DNA of 64,000 bases. Source: Bacillus velezensis. Lineage in GTDB: Bacteria; Bacillota; Bacilli; Bacillales; Bacillaceae. The position numbers were made by a program, and so were the translations under genes. A model generated the notes under the pieces. That model was not told the DNA's origin, did no database searches, and saw nothing but the letters and a program-made list of their open reading frames with translations. Numbering within the stretch: the first letter of the stretch is position 1; every line of letters begins with the position of its first letter. This document shows positions 44,084 through 54,316 of this stretch, piece after piece. The stretch is taken from assembly GCF_001461825.1 (NCBI RefSeq), contig NZ_LLZC01000012.1, positions 372,001-436,000 on the forward strand, written 5' to 3'.

Positions 44084-46435
44084 ATGAAATATAAATACCT
44101 TCTTCTGCCTCTGGCGGCGGTTTCTGCAACTGCGGGAATTGCCGCCGCTCATGTCTTCTGGGTTCTGCTCCTTTTTCTTCTGTATCTTCTCTTTATTATT
44201 GTAAAAACAAAGCAGCATGCTCCGGTTATTGTCTGCCTCGTTTCTTTTTGTCTTTATTTCTTTCTTTATACGGTTTGTGACGCTGCGAATGTAACGCGGT
44301 ATCAGGCCGGCAGTTATACTGAACAGGCCGTCATCACTAACATTCCGAAGGTTGACGGAGCGAAAATGTCAGCCGTTATCCGTACACATGACAAGGAAAA
44401 ATGGACGGCTTCGTACAAAATCCGGTCTCTTGAGGAAAAGAGACTCATTGAACAGCTTGAACCGGGGATGCGCTGCACGTTTACAGGTTCTCTGGAGCAG
44501 CCTGCACATGCGACGGTTCCCGGAGGTTTTGATTATAAGGAATATCTTTACTCTCAGCAGATTCACTGGTTATTTTCCGTGACTTCCATTCAGCAGTGTG
44601 AAAAATCCAAACAGCCGCTGTTTAAACTGCTGAACATCAGAAAAAATTTGATTTCGATCATTCGGAATCACGTGCCTGAATCTTCCGCCGGAATTGTTGA
44701 AGCGCTGACCTTAGGTGAAAGATTTTCTATAGAGGACGATATACTGAGTGCATATCAAAATTTGGGAGTCGTTCATTTAATGGCGATTTCCGGAATGCAT
44801 GTCGGTCTTATTACGGCGGGATTATTTTATGCTCTGATCAGAATCGGGCTGACAAGAGAAAAAGCGGGAATTTTGCTGCTGTTGTTTTTGCCGGTGTATA
44901 CGCTGCTGAGCGGTGCCGCCCCATCCGTATTGCGCGCATCCCTCATGCTGGGATTTTATATCGCCGGAACTCTTGTTAAACGCGGCATTCATTCCTCCGC
45001 TGCATTGTCCCTGTCTTATCTGCTGCTCCTGCTGTTTAATCCTTACTTCCTTTGGCAGGCGGGCTTCCAGCTTTCCTTTGCGGTAAGCGCCTCTTTAATT
45101 CTGTCATCCTCCATTTTAAAGAAAGCGGGGAAAAGCAGACTTGCCGGGCTTGCGATGGCTTCATTCATTGCGGAGCTCAGCTCACTTCCGTTTCTTCTCT
45201 ATCATTTTCAGCAAATTTCACTTGTCAGTTTTCCGATGAATATGGTGATGGTGCCATTTTATACGGTATTTGTCATTCCGGTTTCTGTCATCGGTTTCCT
45301 TCTTCTTTTACTTTCAAGGCAGATGGGAGAATGTTTGTTTGATATGTTCGACCTTGTGATGAAGCCTGTGCATGATTTCATTACATATGCGGCATCCGTT
45401 GATTTATTTACTATGATTGTGTCAAAGCCTGACTTTCTTTCCCTTCTTCTGCTTGCGGTTTCCGTTTTTACTCTTTTTGCGGCTTTGGAAAAGGGAGGTT
45501 TTTTAAAACTCAGGAAATCGGTTCTTTTTTTCTGCGCGGTTTTGGCTTATTTAATATGCCGTCCGTATTTCAGTCCATGGGGAGAAGCGGATATGCTTGA
45601 TATCGGGCAGGGAGACTCACTGTTTATAAGCGCGCCGCACCGCAAAGGGACCGTAATGGTTGATACAGGGGGAGTGATTGCTTATCCCGGAGAATCATGG
45701 AAAGAAAAACGCCACCCGTATTCTATCGGCGAGAAGGTTTTGATTCCGTTTTTAAACGGAAAAGGGGTGAAAAAGCTGGATGCGCTGATTTTAACCCATG
45801 CGGATCAAGATCACATCGGAGAAGCCGGAGTGTTAATCAAAAATCATAGAGTCAAACGGTTAATTGTCCCCGTGGGATTCGTAAAAGAACCGAAGGATCA
45901 GAACATATTAAATATGGCGAAAGAAAACAACATTCCCGTTGCCGAAGCAAAGCGGGGCGACACCATTACAGCCGGTGATCTTCAGTTTCAGGTGCTGTCT
46001 CCGGAGTCGTCTGACGGAAGGAGTAAAAATGATTCGTCACTGGTGCTTTGGACGGTTTTAAGCGGAGTGAGCTGGCTTTTGACGGGAGATTTAGAATCGG
46101 ACGGCGAAACGGAAGTGCTGAAAACGTATCCGAATCTGAAGGCTGATATATTGAAGGCGGGTCATCACGGCAGCAAAAGCTCAACGAGTGAAGCCTTTTT
46201 GAAACAGCTTCAGCCGGAAGCGGCGCTGATTTCAGCAGGAAAAGAGAATCGATACCATCATCCGCATGAAGAAGTGCTGGATCGTTTGAAGGCGTACTCT
46301 GTCAATGTGCTTCGCACCGATATCAGCGGAACGATTCAATACAGATTTAAAAAAGGCGCCGGAACGTTTTCCGTCTTCCCTCCATATGATATAGAAGAAA
46401 TCAGGGCGCAAGAAGTAAAAAAGACTGCCGATTGA
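44084..46435 (+). CDS. comEC: Competence DNA channel ComEC
   Basis: 783-residue polytopic protein forming the inner-membrane channel for single-stranded DNA. N-terminal helices and an OB-like extracellular segment (VITNIPKVDGAKMSAVIR near 85) lead to the Competence domain helices (LGVVHLMAISGMHVGLITAG near 225). A C-terminal metallo-beta-lactamase domain follows (DIGQGDSLFI near 505, HADQDHIGE near 570, KAGHHGSKSS near 690) and may degrade the complementary strand. Start ATG directly follows the comEB stop; no separate ribosome site, so coupling is likely. Confidence 0.95.
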   Translation: MKYKYLLLPLAAVSATAGIAAAHVFWVLLLFLLYLLFIIVKTKQHAPVIVCLVSFCLYFFLYTVCDAANVTRYQAGSYTEQAVITNIPKVDGAKMSAVIRTHDKEKWTASYKIRSLEEKRLIEQLEPGMRCTFTGSLEQPAHATVPGGFDYKEYLYSQQIHWLFSVTSIQQCEKSKQPLFKLLNIRKNLISIIRNHVPESSAGIVEALTLGERFSIEDDILSAYQNLGVVHLMAISGMHVGLITAGLFYALIRIGLTREKAGILLLLFLPVYTLLSGAAPSVLRASLMLGFYIAGTLVKRGIHSSAALSLSYLLLLLFNPYFLWQAGFQLSFAVSASLILSSSILKKAGKSRLAGLAMASFIAELSSLPFLLYHFQQISLVSFPMNMVMVPFYTVFVIPVSVIGFLLLLLSRQMGECLFDMFDLVMKPVHDFITYAASVDLFTMIVSKPDFLSLLLLAVSVFTLFAALEKGGFLKLRKSVLFFCAVLAYLICRPYFSPWGEADMLDIGQGDSLFISAPHRKGTVMVDTGGVIAYPGESWKEKRHPYSIGEKVLIPFLNGKGVKKLDALILTHADQDHIGEAGVLIKNHRVKRLIVPVGFVKEPKDQNILNMAKENNIPVAEAKRGDTITAGDLQFQVLSPESSDGRSKNDSSLVLWTVLSGVSWLLTGDLESDGETEVLKTYPNLKADILKAGHHGSKSSTSEAFLKQLQPEAALISAGKENRYHHPHEEVLDRLKAYSVNVLRTDISGTIQYRFKKGAGTFSVFPPYDIEEIRAQEVKKTAD

Positions 46436-46453
46436 CAGCAGCCCGGAATGCGG

Positions 46454-46588
46454 CTAAGAGCCGATAAGATGGATGGCTGTTGCCATCACGAACAAAAAGG
46501 CGAAAAATCCGAAGGACACGACAAAACCGACAGCTGAGTCAACAGCATCATTTCGTTTGCTTTGAACGTTTTTTTCAAAATCATTCAA
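46454..46588 (-). CDS. yqzM: Small membrane protein YqzM
   Basis: 44 residues: a polar head MNDFEKNVQSKRNDAVDSAV and one membrane helix (GFVVSFGFFAFLFVMATAIHLIG). Nearly identical to the YqzM I recall from B. subtilis at the same place. The TTG at 46588 is chosen because GGAGGG lies seven bases upstream; an in-frame ATG at 46594 directly abuts that site. Function unknown. It is convergent with comEC. Confidence 0.85.
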   Translation of the reverse strand: MNDFEKNVQSKRNDAVDSAVGFVVSFGFFAFLFVMATAIHLIGS

Positions 46589-46728
46589 TTTCATCCCTCC
46601 TGACTTCCCTAAGTATACTGGAATTGTTTTGAAAAATCTAGAAGTGATGGTAACGTTTTCTGTTCTTGTGATTATCGCCTTTTTACAAGCAGACCCGGGA
46701 GCTTGTGAATCAGGCGTTTATTATAAAT

Positions 46729-46757
46729 GAGGAAGCTGTCCTTAAAGCTTCCTCTTT
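46729..46757 (+). terminator. Terminator between yqzM and holA
   Basis: GAGGAAGCT and AGCTTCCTC with an eight-base loop, followed by TTTACT. The rest of 46589-46819 shows no gene. Confidence 0.6.
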
Positions 46758-46819
46758 ACTATTTGCCGAACTCAATTTAGGATAGAAGGGGATCAAGAAA
46801 GAGAGGAAGTCATACGATC

Positions 46820-47842
46820 ATGGTATTTGATGTTTGGAAAGCCCTGAAAAAAGGGGATGTCCGCTCCGTTTATTGTTTATACGGAAAAGAAACGTATCTG
46901 CTCCAAGAAACTGTCAGCCGGATCAGACAAGCTGTCGTTGATGAGGAGACAAAGGATTTTAACCTGTCTGTTTTTGATCTTGAAGAAGATCCGCTTGACC
47001 AGGCCGTAACCGATGCGGAAACGTTTCCGTTTATGGGAGAGAAGCGGCTGGTCATCGTAAAAAATCCGTCTTTTTTAACAGGGGAAAAAAAGAAAGAAAA
47101 AATAGAGCATAATACAGCCGCTCTGGAGACTTATCTGAAGGAGCCTGCACCTTACACGGTCTTTGTGATTGTGGCTCCGTATGAGAAGCTGGACGAACGG
47201 AAAAAGCTGACGAAAGCGCTGAAGCAAAAAGCCCTTATGATTGAAGCTAAGGAGCTGAATGCAAAGGAGACGACTGATTTTACGATTAATCTGGCGAAAT
47301 CCGAAAATAAAATGATCGATACAGAAGCTGCCGAGCATTTGGTTCTGCTTGCAAACGGCCATCTGTCTTCCATATATCAGGAAATACAAAAACTCTCCGC
47401 CTACACCGGTGACAGACATGAGATCACACTTGAAGATGTCCGGGAGCTCGTCGCAAGAAGTTTGGAGCAGAATATTTTTGAGCTGATCAACAAAATCGTG
47501 AACCGAAAACGGACGGAAAGTCTTCAAATATTTTATGATCTTTTAAAACAAAACGAAGAACCGATCAAAATTATGGCGCTGATCGCCAACCAATTCCGTC
47601 TGATTATGCAGACGAAGTATTTTGCAGGACAAGGATACGGCCAAAAGCAAATCGCTTCCAACTTAAAGGTGCACCCCTTCCGGGTAAAGCTGGCGATGGA
47701 TCAGGCGAGGCTTTTTTCTGAAGAAGAGCTGCGGCGTATTATAGAAAGACTCGCAGTGATGGATTATGAAATGAAAACGGGGAAAAAGGACAAGCAGCTC
47801 TTGCTGGAGCTCTTTCTCCTTGAGCTTCTCCGGACTGAATGA
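46820..47842 (+). CDS. holA: DNA polymerase III delta subunit
   Basis: 340-residue clamp-loader delta subunit (YqeN). The AAA+-like N-terminal domain starts with VYCLYGKETYLLQETVSRI and lacks a Walker A, as usual for delta, which opens the beta clamp. C-terminal collar helices lie from about residue 210. ATG 46820 has GAGAGGAAG upstream. The adjacent convergent gene is rpsT, with a shared terminator. Confidence 0.95.
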   Translation: MVFDVWKALKKGDVRSVYCLYGKETYLLQETVSRIRQAVVDEETKDFNLSVFDLEEDPLDQAVTDAETFPFMGEKRLVIVKNPSFLTGEKKKEKIEHNTAALETYLKEPAPYTVFVIVAPYEKLDERKKLTKALKQKALMIEAKELNAKETTDFTINLAKSENKMIDTEAAEHLVLLANGHLSSIYQEIQKLSAYTGDRHEITLEDVRELVARSLEQNIFELINKIVNRKRTESLQIFYDLLKQNEEPIKIMALIANQFRLIMQTKYFAGQGYGQKQIASNLKVHPFRVKLAMDQARLFSEEELRRIIERLAVMDYEMKTGKKDKQLLLELFLLELLRTE

Positions 47843-47874
47843 AAAAAACGATCCCCGTTAAAGGGATCGTTTTT
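47843..47874. terminator. Bidirectional terminator holA/rpsT
   Basis: AAAACGATCCC and GGGATCGTTTTT with A and T runs on both sides serve both converging genes. Confidence 0.9.
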
Positions 47875-47877
47875 GTA

Positions 47878-48156
<279 letters not shown>

Positions 48157-48346
48157 CTAAGATACAACCTGTAGCACAGTGTCTTAAGGTTAAATCTTCT
48201 TCACAATAGAACAAATTGTATTCTATCAAACAGAACTTTAGATTGCAATATAAATGTAAAGTATTTTTCGTTGATGGGTAAATTCGCATGATTCGTTTTG
48301 TAAATGGCCACACTATGTACCACGATGATTGAAGGAGGTCTTCCCT

Positions 48347-49453
48347 GTGAAAAACAACGAACTGGATGTCAATCAATTTCTGATACGGACGGATTTAGCG
48401 GTAGAAACGAAACAGGCGGTAAAAGACGGACAAGCCGGTCAGAAAAAAGAAATAAACGGGTTTATTGAAAAAGAACGCGACAAGGGCGGCATTAAAGTCA
48501 GAACCGTCGATATTACCAAAGAAGGCGCCGAGCTATCGGGGAAAAAGCAGGGGCGCTATGTCACGATCGAGGCTCAAGGGGTTCGGGAACACGACTCTGA
48601 GATGCAGGAAAAAGTAACGGAAGTGTTTGCCGAGGAATTTTCCGCCTATCTGTCGGCATTAAAGATTCCAAAGGATGCAAGCTGTTTGATCGTCGGTCTG
48701 GGCAACTGGAATGTGACGCCGGATGCGCTCGGCCCTCTCGTGACCGAAAACCTTCTTGTGACAAGGCATTTGTTCAGGCTTCAGCCGGAAAATGTACAGG
48801 AAGGGTACAGGCCGGTCAGCGCGCTTGCTCCCGGTGTGATGGGTTTAACGGGAATTGAAACGAGCGATATTATTCAAGGTGTGATCAAAGAATCAAAGCC
48901 GGATTTTGTGATCGCGGTAGACGCTCTTGCGGCAAGAGCCGTTGAAAGGGTGAACACGACCATCCAATTTTCTGATACGGGCATTCACCCGGGATCAGGC
49001 GTCGGCAATAAGAGAAAAGAATTAAGCAAGGAGACGCTCGGCATCCCCGTCATCGCAATCGGGGTACCGACTGTCGTTGATGCGGTTACGATCGCAAGCG
49101 ATACGGTGGATTATATTTTAAAACATTTCGGCAGAGAGATGAAAGATGACAGCCCGTCAAGATCTCTGGTGCCCGCCGGAATGAACTTCGGCAAAAAGAA
49201 GGTGCTGACAGACGAAGACCTTCCCGGAGAAAAAGAACGCCAATCCTTTCTCGGTATTGTCGGCACGCTGGACGAAAACGAAAAACGCCAGCTGATTCAC
49301 GAAGTACTTTCTCCGCTCGGCCATAATCTGATGGTCACGCCGAAGGAGATTGACACCTTTATTGATGATATGGCGAATGTGCTTGCAAACGGGTTAAACA
49401 CCGCCCTTCATGAAAAAGTGTCACAAGATAACAAAGGTTCTTATAATCATTAA
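48347..49453 (+). CDS. gpr: Germination protease (spore SASP endopeptidase)
   Basis: 368-residue A25-type protease that degrades small acid-soluble proteins during germination. The propeptide (about 16 residues, ending before DLAVETK) is removed by self-cleavage in the spore. The core [17 protein letters not shown] and [14 protein letters not shown] is intact. GTG 48347 follows AAGGAGG; the TTG at 48329 overlaps that site. Forespore (sigma-G) expression is known for the family; I could not define its promoter with confidence. Confidence 0.95.
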   Translation: MKNNELDVNQFLIRTDLAVETKQAVKDGQAGQKKEINGFIEKERDKGGIKVRTVDITKEGAELSGKKQGRYVTIEAQGVREHDSEMQEKVTEVFAEEFSAYLSALKIPKDASCLIVGLGNWNVTPDALGPLVTENLLVTRHLFRLQPENVQEGYRPVSALAPGVMGLTGIETSDIIQGVIKESKPDFVIAVDALAARAVERVNTTIQFSDTGIHPGSGVGNKRKELSKETLGIPVIAIGVPTVVDAVTIASDTVDYILKHFGREMKDDSPSRSLVPAGMNFGKKKVLTDEDLPGEKERQSFLGIVGTLDENEKRQLIHEVLSPLGHNLMVTPKEIDTFIDDMANVLANGLNTALHEKVSQDNKGSYNH

Positions 49454-49520
49454 AATGGTTCTACCTCCTCTAGCTTGTTCATAGAGTAATTACTAGACAA
49501 GCGCTGGAGGGATTCAAATC

Positions 49521-50714
49521 ATGAGAAAAAAACGCAGAAACCGTCAAATTGTCGTTGCAGTAAACGGTGGAAATGCGCTCAAGGGCATGTTTTTGTTTAT
49601 GACAAGCCTTATCGTTATTTTCGTATTATCGGGTGTGCTCACATCGCTTCGCCCTGAACTGAGGCTTTCTTCGGATTCTCTTCACGGAATTGCCGGAGAA
49701 CTTCCGGGTGACGCGTTTGCACACCTCCTCGGCATGGAAAATCATTATTTCGCCTCAGAGCTTCCTGAAAAAGACTCTTTTCAGCTGTCCCGGCTTTCCT
49801 TAAAACTGGCGACAAGCATTAATATGGAAGACCCGCGGAGTTTCTTGGGACGTGAGCTGCCGGGATTTGCCCAATACGATACGGAGATCCTTCTGGCGGG
49901 GCAGGGGACGGATTATACGAATATGCCGGCTGAATCTCCGCCGCCGTCAAAGGTGATGGAAAAAGAAAAAGAAGTGAATCTGGCAGAAATCGAAAACAAA
50001 ACGAAAAAAGAGGAAACGGCGCCGCCGAAACATTCAACAGGCAGCAAAAAAGTCGTCTTTATTTACCACACTCATAATACCGAATCCTATCTTCCTCTGT
50101 TAAAGGGGGAAACAAATCCGGATAACGCCCGCCATTCGAAGGCCAATGTCACGCTTGTCGGAGATATGTTCGGAAAAGCGCTTGAAGCGCAAGGTGTAGG
50201 AGCGACCGTAGATAAAACCGACATTCAGGCCCGCCTGAACAAAGACGGCTTAAATTATGCGCGAAGCTACGACGAATCAAGGCCGGTCGTAAAAAGCGCG
50301 CTCGCCAAAAATAAAAACCTGCAATATACCATAGACATTCACCGGGATTCCCGCCGCAAGAAAAATACGACAGCCGATATTAAAGGAAAAAGCTATGCCA
50401 GAGTCGCCATCGTCGTCGGCAAAAAAAGCGCTAATTTTGAAGAAAACTATAAACTCGCAAGTGAACTTCATAAGCTGATGGAGAAAAAATACCCCGGCTT
50501 AAGCGTCGGTGTTTTATCAAAAGGCTCTCCGGGAGATAATGGAGTATACAACCAAGATTTAAACGACCGGTCGCTTCTGCTGGAATTCGGGGGCGTGGAT
50601 AACAATCTTGAAGAACTGAGGCGCGCATCAGATGCCGTGGCCGATGTGTTCAGCGAACTGTACTGGGATGCAGAAAAGGTCAGCTCGCAATCAGGAGAGA
50701 AGAAAAAACAATAG
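49521..50714 (+). CDS. spoIIP: Stage II sporulation protein P (cell-wall amidase)
   Basis: 397-residue N-acetylmuramoyl-L-alanine amidase and endopeptidase that acts with SpoIID and SpoIIM in engulfment. Basic N-terminus, membrane helix (about 21-43), variable linker and amidase domain from about 175: YHTHNTESYLP holds a zinc His, DIHRDS another, and LLEFGGVDNN the catalytic Glu region. ATG 49521 follows CTGGAGGGA. It is followed after 16 bases by yqxA. Confidence 0.95.
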   Translation: MRKKRRNRQIVVAVNGGNALKGMFLFMTSLIVIFVLSGVLTSLRPELRLSSDSLHGIAGELPGDAFAHLLGMENHYFASELPEKDSFQLSRLSLKLATSINMEDPRSFLGRELPGFAQYDTEILLAGQGTDYTNMPAESPPPSKVMEKEKEVNLAEIENKTKKEETAPPKHSTGSKKVVFIYHTHNTESYLPLLKGETNPDNARHSKANVTLVGDMFGKALEAQGVGATVDKTDIQARLNKDGLNYARSYDESRPVVKSALAKNKNLQYTIDIHRDSRRKKNTTADIKGKSYARVAIVVGKKSANFEENYKLASELHKLMEKKYPGLSVGVLSKGSPGDNGVYNQDLNDRSLLLEFGGVDNNLEELRRASDAVADVFSELYWDAEKVSSQSGEKKKQ

Positions 50715-50730
50715 AAATCAGGTGATTCAA

Positions 50731-51069
50731 ATGATCCGTTTTACCGGCAAATGCCTGCTGATCGCCATTGTCATGTTTTTCGGCGTTTTGTTCGGTATGC
50801 AGCAGGCAAACAGCGGAATGCTTGATATGAAAGGATACAAAGATCCCTCCTTAAAAGGAGCATTCACGCTCGGCGGCGGAGAAGGACAGGAAAAAGAAGC
50901 TTCCATTTTGGGACAAACCGTTACGGCGAAAGATCTGGAAGAAAAACAAAAACAGCTGGAACAGGCGGAAACCTTCAACCTGTTTTCAAAAGCCGGAGAA
51001 ACCCTTTCAAATACCGTGACGGACTCGGCGCAGGCGATGTATGAGTGGGTTTCGAAACTGAACCGTTAG
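50731..51069 (+). CDS. yqxA: YqxA, small secreted/membrane protein
   Basis: 112 residues: N-terminal hydrophobic segment (CLLIAIVMFFGVLFGM, about 7-22), then a hydrophilic region with a coiled-coil-like stretch (AKDLEEKQKQLEQAET). The gene is the usual partner of spoIIP and probably co-transcribed. Function unknown. ATG 50731 follows AGGTGATT; the frame extends upstream only inside spoIIP. Confidence 0.88.
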   Translation: MIRFTGKCLLIAIVMFFGVLFGMQQANSGMLDMKGYKDPSLKGAFTLGGGEGQEKEASILGQTVTAKDLEEKQKQLEQAETFNLFSKAGETLSNTVTDSAQAMYEWVSKLNR

Positions 51070-51076
51070 CATTGAT

Positions 51077-51127
51077 GAAGAGAAAAGCGGATGATTCCTT
51101 AAAGGAAGCTTTTCTCTTTCTTGTTTT
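51077..51127 (+). terminator. spoIIP-yqxA terminator
   Basis: AAGAGAAAAGC and GCTTTTCTCTTT pair, with an inner TTCC/GGAA stem, and a T-rich tail follows. Confidence 0.82.
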
Positions 51128-51129
51128 AA

Positions 51130-51158
51130 TTGAATGTTTACAATCCTATTGATATAAT
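51130..51158 (+). promoter_or_regulatory. lepA promoter
   Basis: TTGAAT, 17-bp spacer, perfect TATAAT; 44 bp before the GTG start. Confidence 0.75.
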
Positions 51159-51201
51159 CTAAGCTAGTGTATTTTGCGTTTAATAGTAGGAGTGATAGAT
51201 T

Positions 51202-53037
51202 GTGACAGATAAAGAAAAGCGTTTAGAGAGGCAGTCAAGAATCCGGAATTTCTCCATCATCGCCCACATAGACCACGGCAAATCGACCTTGGCGGATCGG
51301 ATTTTAGAAAAAACATCGGCGATCACCCAGCGGGAAATGAAAGAACAATTGCTTGATTCAATGGACCTTGAACGCGAACGGGGAATTACCATCAAATTAA
51401 ATTCCGTTCAGCTGAAATACAAAGCAAAAGACGGAGAAGAATATATATTCCATCTCATCGACACGCCCGGACACGTCGACTTTACATATGAAGTATCGCG
51501 AAGCCTGGCTGCCTGCGAAGGCGCGATTCTCGTTGTTGATGCGGCTCAGGGAATAGAAGCGCAGACATTGGCGAACGTCTATCTGGCGCTTGATAATGAT
51601 CTTGAGATTCTTCCTGTCATTAATAAAATCGATCTTCCGAGCGCAGAGCCAGAACGTGTGCGTCAAGAGGTTGAGGACGTTATCGGCCTTGACGCTTCAG
51701 ACGCTGTCCTCGCTTCAGCGAAAGCGGGCATCGGCATCGAAGACATTTTAGAGCAGATCGTAGAAAAAGTGCCGGCTCCTGCGGGAGATCCGGAAGCTCC
51801 GCTGAAAGCGCTCATCTTTGACTCGCTTTATGACGCGTACCGAGGAGTCGTCGCGTATATCAGAGTCGTAGAAGGAACGGTCAAACCGGGCCAGAAAATT
51901 AAAATGATGGCAACCGGAAAAGAGTTTGAAGTGACAGAAGTCGGTGTGTTCACGCCGAAAGCAACTCCGACAGATGAACTGACCGTCGGCGATGTCGGCT
52001 TTTTAACTGCTGCGATCAAAAATGTCGGTGACACACGCGTCGGTGACACGATAACAAGCGCGGCCAATCAGGCTGCCGAAGCATTGCCTGGATATCGCAA
52101 GCTGAACCCGATGGTGTATTGCGGTTTGTATCCGATCGATACGGCCAAATACAACGATTTAAGGGAAGCTCTTGAGAAGCTTGAACTGAATGACTCATCG
52201 CTTCAATATGAAGCAGAGACATCCCAAGCGCTCGGATTCGGTTTCCGCTGCGGATTTTTAGGTATGCTTCACATGGAAATCATTCAGGAGCGGATTGAGC
52301 GTGAGTTTAAAATCGACCTGATCACAACGGCACCGAGTGTTATCTATGATGTGTATATGACAGACGGCGAAAAGGTTGTTGTCGACAACCCGTCCAACAT
52401 GCCTGACCCGCAAAAGATCGAAAGAATCGAGGAGCCGTATGTAAAAGCGACAATGATGGTGCCGAACGATTATGTCGGTGCGGTGATGGAGCTTTGCCAA
52501 GGAAAACGCGGCAATTTTATCGACATGCAATATTTAGACGCAAATCGTGTCAGCATTGTCTATGACATGCCATTAGCGGAAATCGTCTATGAGTTTTTTG
52601 ATCAGCTGAAATCAAGCACAAAAGGCTACGCGTCCTTTGATTACGAACTGATCGGCTACAAACCGTCTAAACTTGTCAAGATGGACATTATGCTGAACGG
52701 AGAAAAAATCGACGCCCTTTCATTTATCGTGCATCGCGATTACGCGTACGAACGCGGAAAAGTAATTGTGGAAAAACTGAAAGAGCTTATTCCGCGCCAG
52801 CACTTTGAAGTACCGATTCAAGCAGCGATCGGACAGAAAATCGTGGCCCGCTCGACCATTAAGGCCATGCGGAAAAACGTCCTTGCAAAATGTTACGGAG
52901 GAGACATCTCGCGGAAACGGAAGCTTCTTGAAAAACAAAAAGAAGGAAAACGCCGGATGAAGCAGGTCGGCTCAGTAGAAGTGCCGCAGGAAGCGTTTAT
53001 GGCCGTTCTTAAAATGGATGACAGCCCGAAAAAATAA
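51202..53037 (+). CDS. lepA: Elongation factor 4 (LepA)
   Basis: 611-residue ribosome-dependent GTPase. G1 AHIDHGKST near residue 20, G3 DTPGHVDF near 89, G4 NKIDLP near 137, then EF-G-like domains and the LepA-specific C-terminal domain ([14 protein letters not shown] and [19 protein letters not shown] near 550). It affects back-translocation and initiation or biogenesis of 30S. GTG 51202 follows TAGGAGTGATA. First gene of the lepA-hemW unit. Confidence 0.97.
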   Translation: MTDKEKRLERQSRIRNFSIIAHIDHGKSTLADRILEKTSAITQREMKEQLLDSMDLERERGITIKLNSVQLKYKAKDGEEYIFHLIDTPGHVDFTYEVSRSLAACEGAILVVDAAQGIEAQTLANVYLALDNDLEILPVINKIDLPSAEPERVRQEVEDVIGLDASDAVLASAKAGIGIEDILEQIVEKVPAPAGDPEAPLKALIFDSLYDAYRGVVAYIRVVEGTVKPGQKIKMMATGKEFEVTEVGVFTPKATPTDELTVGDVGFLTAAIKNVGDTRVGDTITSAANQAAEALPGYRKLNPMVYCGLYPIDTAKYNDLREALEKLELNDSSLQYEAETSQALGFGFRCGFLGMLHMEIIQERIEREFKIDLITTAPSVIYDVYMTDGEKVVVDNPSNMPDPQKIERIEEPYVKATMMVPNDYVGAVMELCQGKRGNFIDMQYLDANRVSIVYDMPLAEIVYEFFDQLKSSTKGYASFDYELIGYKPSKLVKMDIMLNGEKIDALSFIVHRDYAYERGKVIVEKLKELIPRQHFEVPIQAAIGQKIVARSTIKAMRKNVLAKCYGGDISRKRKLLEKQKEGKRRMKQVGSVEVPQEAFMAVLKMDDSPKK

Positions 53038-53040
53038 CGG

Positions 53041-53073
53041 AAGCCGCCGCAGTCCCGCACTGCGGCTTCTTTC
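53041..53073 (+). terminator. Hairpin between lepA and hemW
   Basis: AAGCCGC...GCAGT and ACTGCGGCTT pair around CCCGC, followed by CTTTCT; a partial terminator is likely. Confidence 0.7.
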
Positions 53074-53096
53074 TGTAAAGAAGAAGGTGTTTCAAA

Positions 53097-54236
53097 ATGA
53101 AATCAGCTTATATTCATATCCCGTTTTGTGAGCATATCTGCCACTATTGCGATTTCAATAAATATTTTATTCAGAGCCAGCCTGTCGATGAGTACTTAAA
53201 CTCACTCGAAAAGGAAATGATAAATACAATAGAACGGACGGGACGCTCTGATCTCCGTACGATTTTTATCGGGGGAGGCACGCCGACATCGCTCTCACCC
53301 GTCCAGCTGGAAAAATTGATGGATTCCATTCACCGCGTGCTGAAGCCTTCTGACGGACTCATAGAATTTGCCGCGGAAGCGAATCCGGATGATTTGTCCC
53401 CGGAAAAATTAAAAATCATGAAAAATGCCGGTGTCAACCGGCTGAGCTTCGGTGTTCAAACCTTTGAAGATGAGCTTTTACAAAAAATCGGCAGAGTGCA
53501 TAAACAAAAGGACGTATTCACTTCCTTTGAACGTGCGAGGGCTCTCGGCTTCGACAACATCAGTCTCGATTTGATGTTCGGCCTGCCGGGTCAGACGCTG
53601 GCCGATCTTGACAATTCCGTCAAAACGGCTTTGTCTCTTGATGCGGAGCACTATTCCGTTTACTCGCTGATCGTAGAGCCGAAAACGGTGTTTTATAATT
53701 TAATGCAAAAAGGCCGCCTGCATCTCCCGGCGCAAGAACAAGAGGCCGAGATGTATGAAACGGTCATGAGGCAGATGAGTGAAGCGGGCATCCGTCAATA
53801 CGAGATCAGTAACTTTGCAAAGCCCGGATACGAATCGCAGCATAATCTGACGTATTGGAGCAATGAAGAGTATTTCGGTTTTGGCGCTGGCGCTCACGGA
53901 TATATCAGCGGTACGCGCACCGTCAACGCCGGGCCTGTGAAACATTACATGCAGCTCATCGAAGAAAAGGGGCTGCCTTACCGTGACACGCACGAGGTGA
54001 CACGTGAGGAGCAGATTGAAGAAGAAATGTTCCTCGGTCTCAGAAAAATGTCCGGCGTACAAAAGCAAGCTTTTCTCGATAAATTCGGACGCTCGGTCGA
54101 CGAACTGTTTCCCGATGTTCTCAAAGATTTAACCGAAAAAGGCCTGATCTGTGACACGGAAGAATCGGTTGCATTAACGCATGAGGGCAAATTATTAGGA
54201 AATGAGGTTTTTGGCGCTTTTTTGGGTGAGTTATAA
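53097..54236 (+). CDS. hemW: Heme chaperone HemW (radical SAM)
   Basis: 379-residue HemN-like radical SAM protein. The cluster motif CEHICHYC (Cys11, Cys15, Cys18) binds the 4Fe-4S; GGGTPTSL near 60 and EANPDDL near 100 are SAM-site segments. It lacks the fourth Cys of true coproporphyrinogen oxidase HemN and fits the HemW heme-delivery protein. In B. subtilis the gene (yqeR/hemN) was first listed as a coproporphyrinogen oxidase. ATG 53097 follows GAAGGTG. Confidence 0.92.
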   Translation: MKSAYIHIPFCEHICHYCDFNKYFIQSQPVDEYLNSLEKEMINTIERTGRSDLRTIFIGGGTPTSLSPVQLEKLMDSIHRVLKPSDGLIEFAAEANPDDLSPEKLKIMKNAGVNRLSFGVQTFEDELLQKIGRVHKQKDVFTSFERARALGFDNISLDLMFGLPGQTLADLDNSVKTALSLDAEHYSVYSLIVEPKTVFYNLMQKGRLHLPAQEQEAEMYETVMRQMSEAGIRQYEISNFAKPGYESQHNLTYWSNEEYFGFGAGAHGYISGTRTVNAGPVKHYMQLIEEKGLPYRDTHEVTREEQIEEEMFLGLRKMSGVQKQAFLDKFGRSVDELFPDVLKDLTEKGLICDTEESVALTHEGKLLGNEVFGAFLGEL

Positions 54237-54302
54237 TTGACATTTTTCTTTTGGTTTGTTACTTTTGATATAGAATTAGCACTCGCTGACCTTGAGTGCT
54301 AA
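54237..54302 (+). promoter_or_regulatory. hrcA promoter region with CIRCE operator
   Basis: TTAGCACTC-N9-GAGTGCTAA (54276-54302) is a perfect CIRCE element, the HrcA repressor site of class I heat-shock genes. TTGACA at 54237 with TACTTT at 54260 (17-bp spacer) is the best promoter in front of it. HrcA, folded with help from GroEL, should repress the operon until heat stress. Confidence 0.95.
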
Positions 54303-54316
54303 CAGGGGTGATGATG

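Noticed and set aside
48240..48346. Sigma-G promoter of gpr
   Set aside because: CACACTA near 48310 is close to the -10 consensus but no matching -35 at a good distance, so it was left out.
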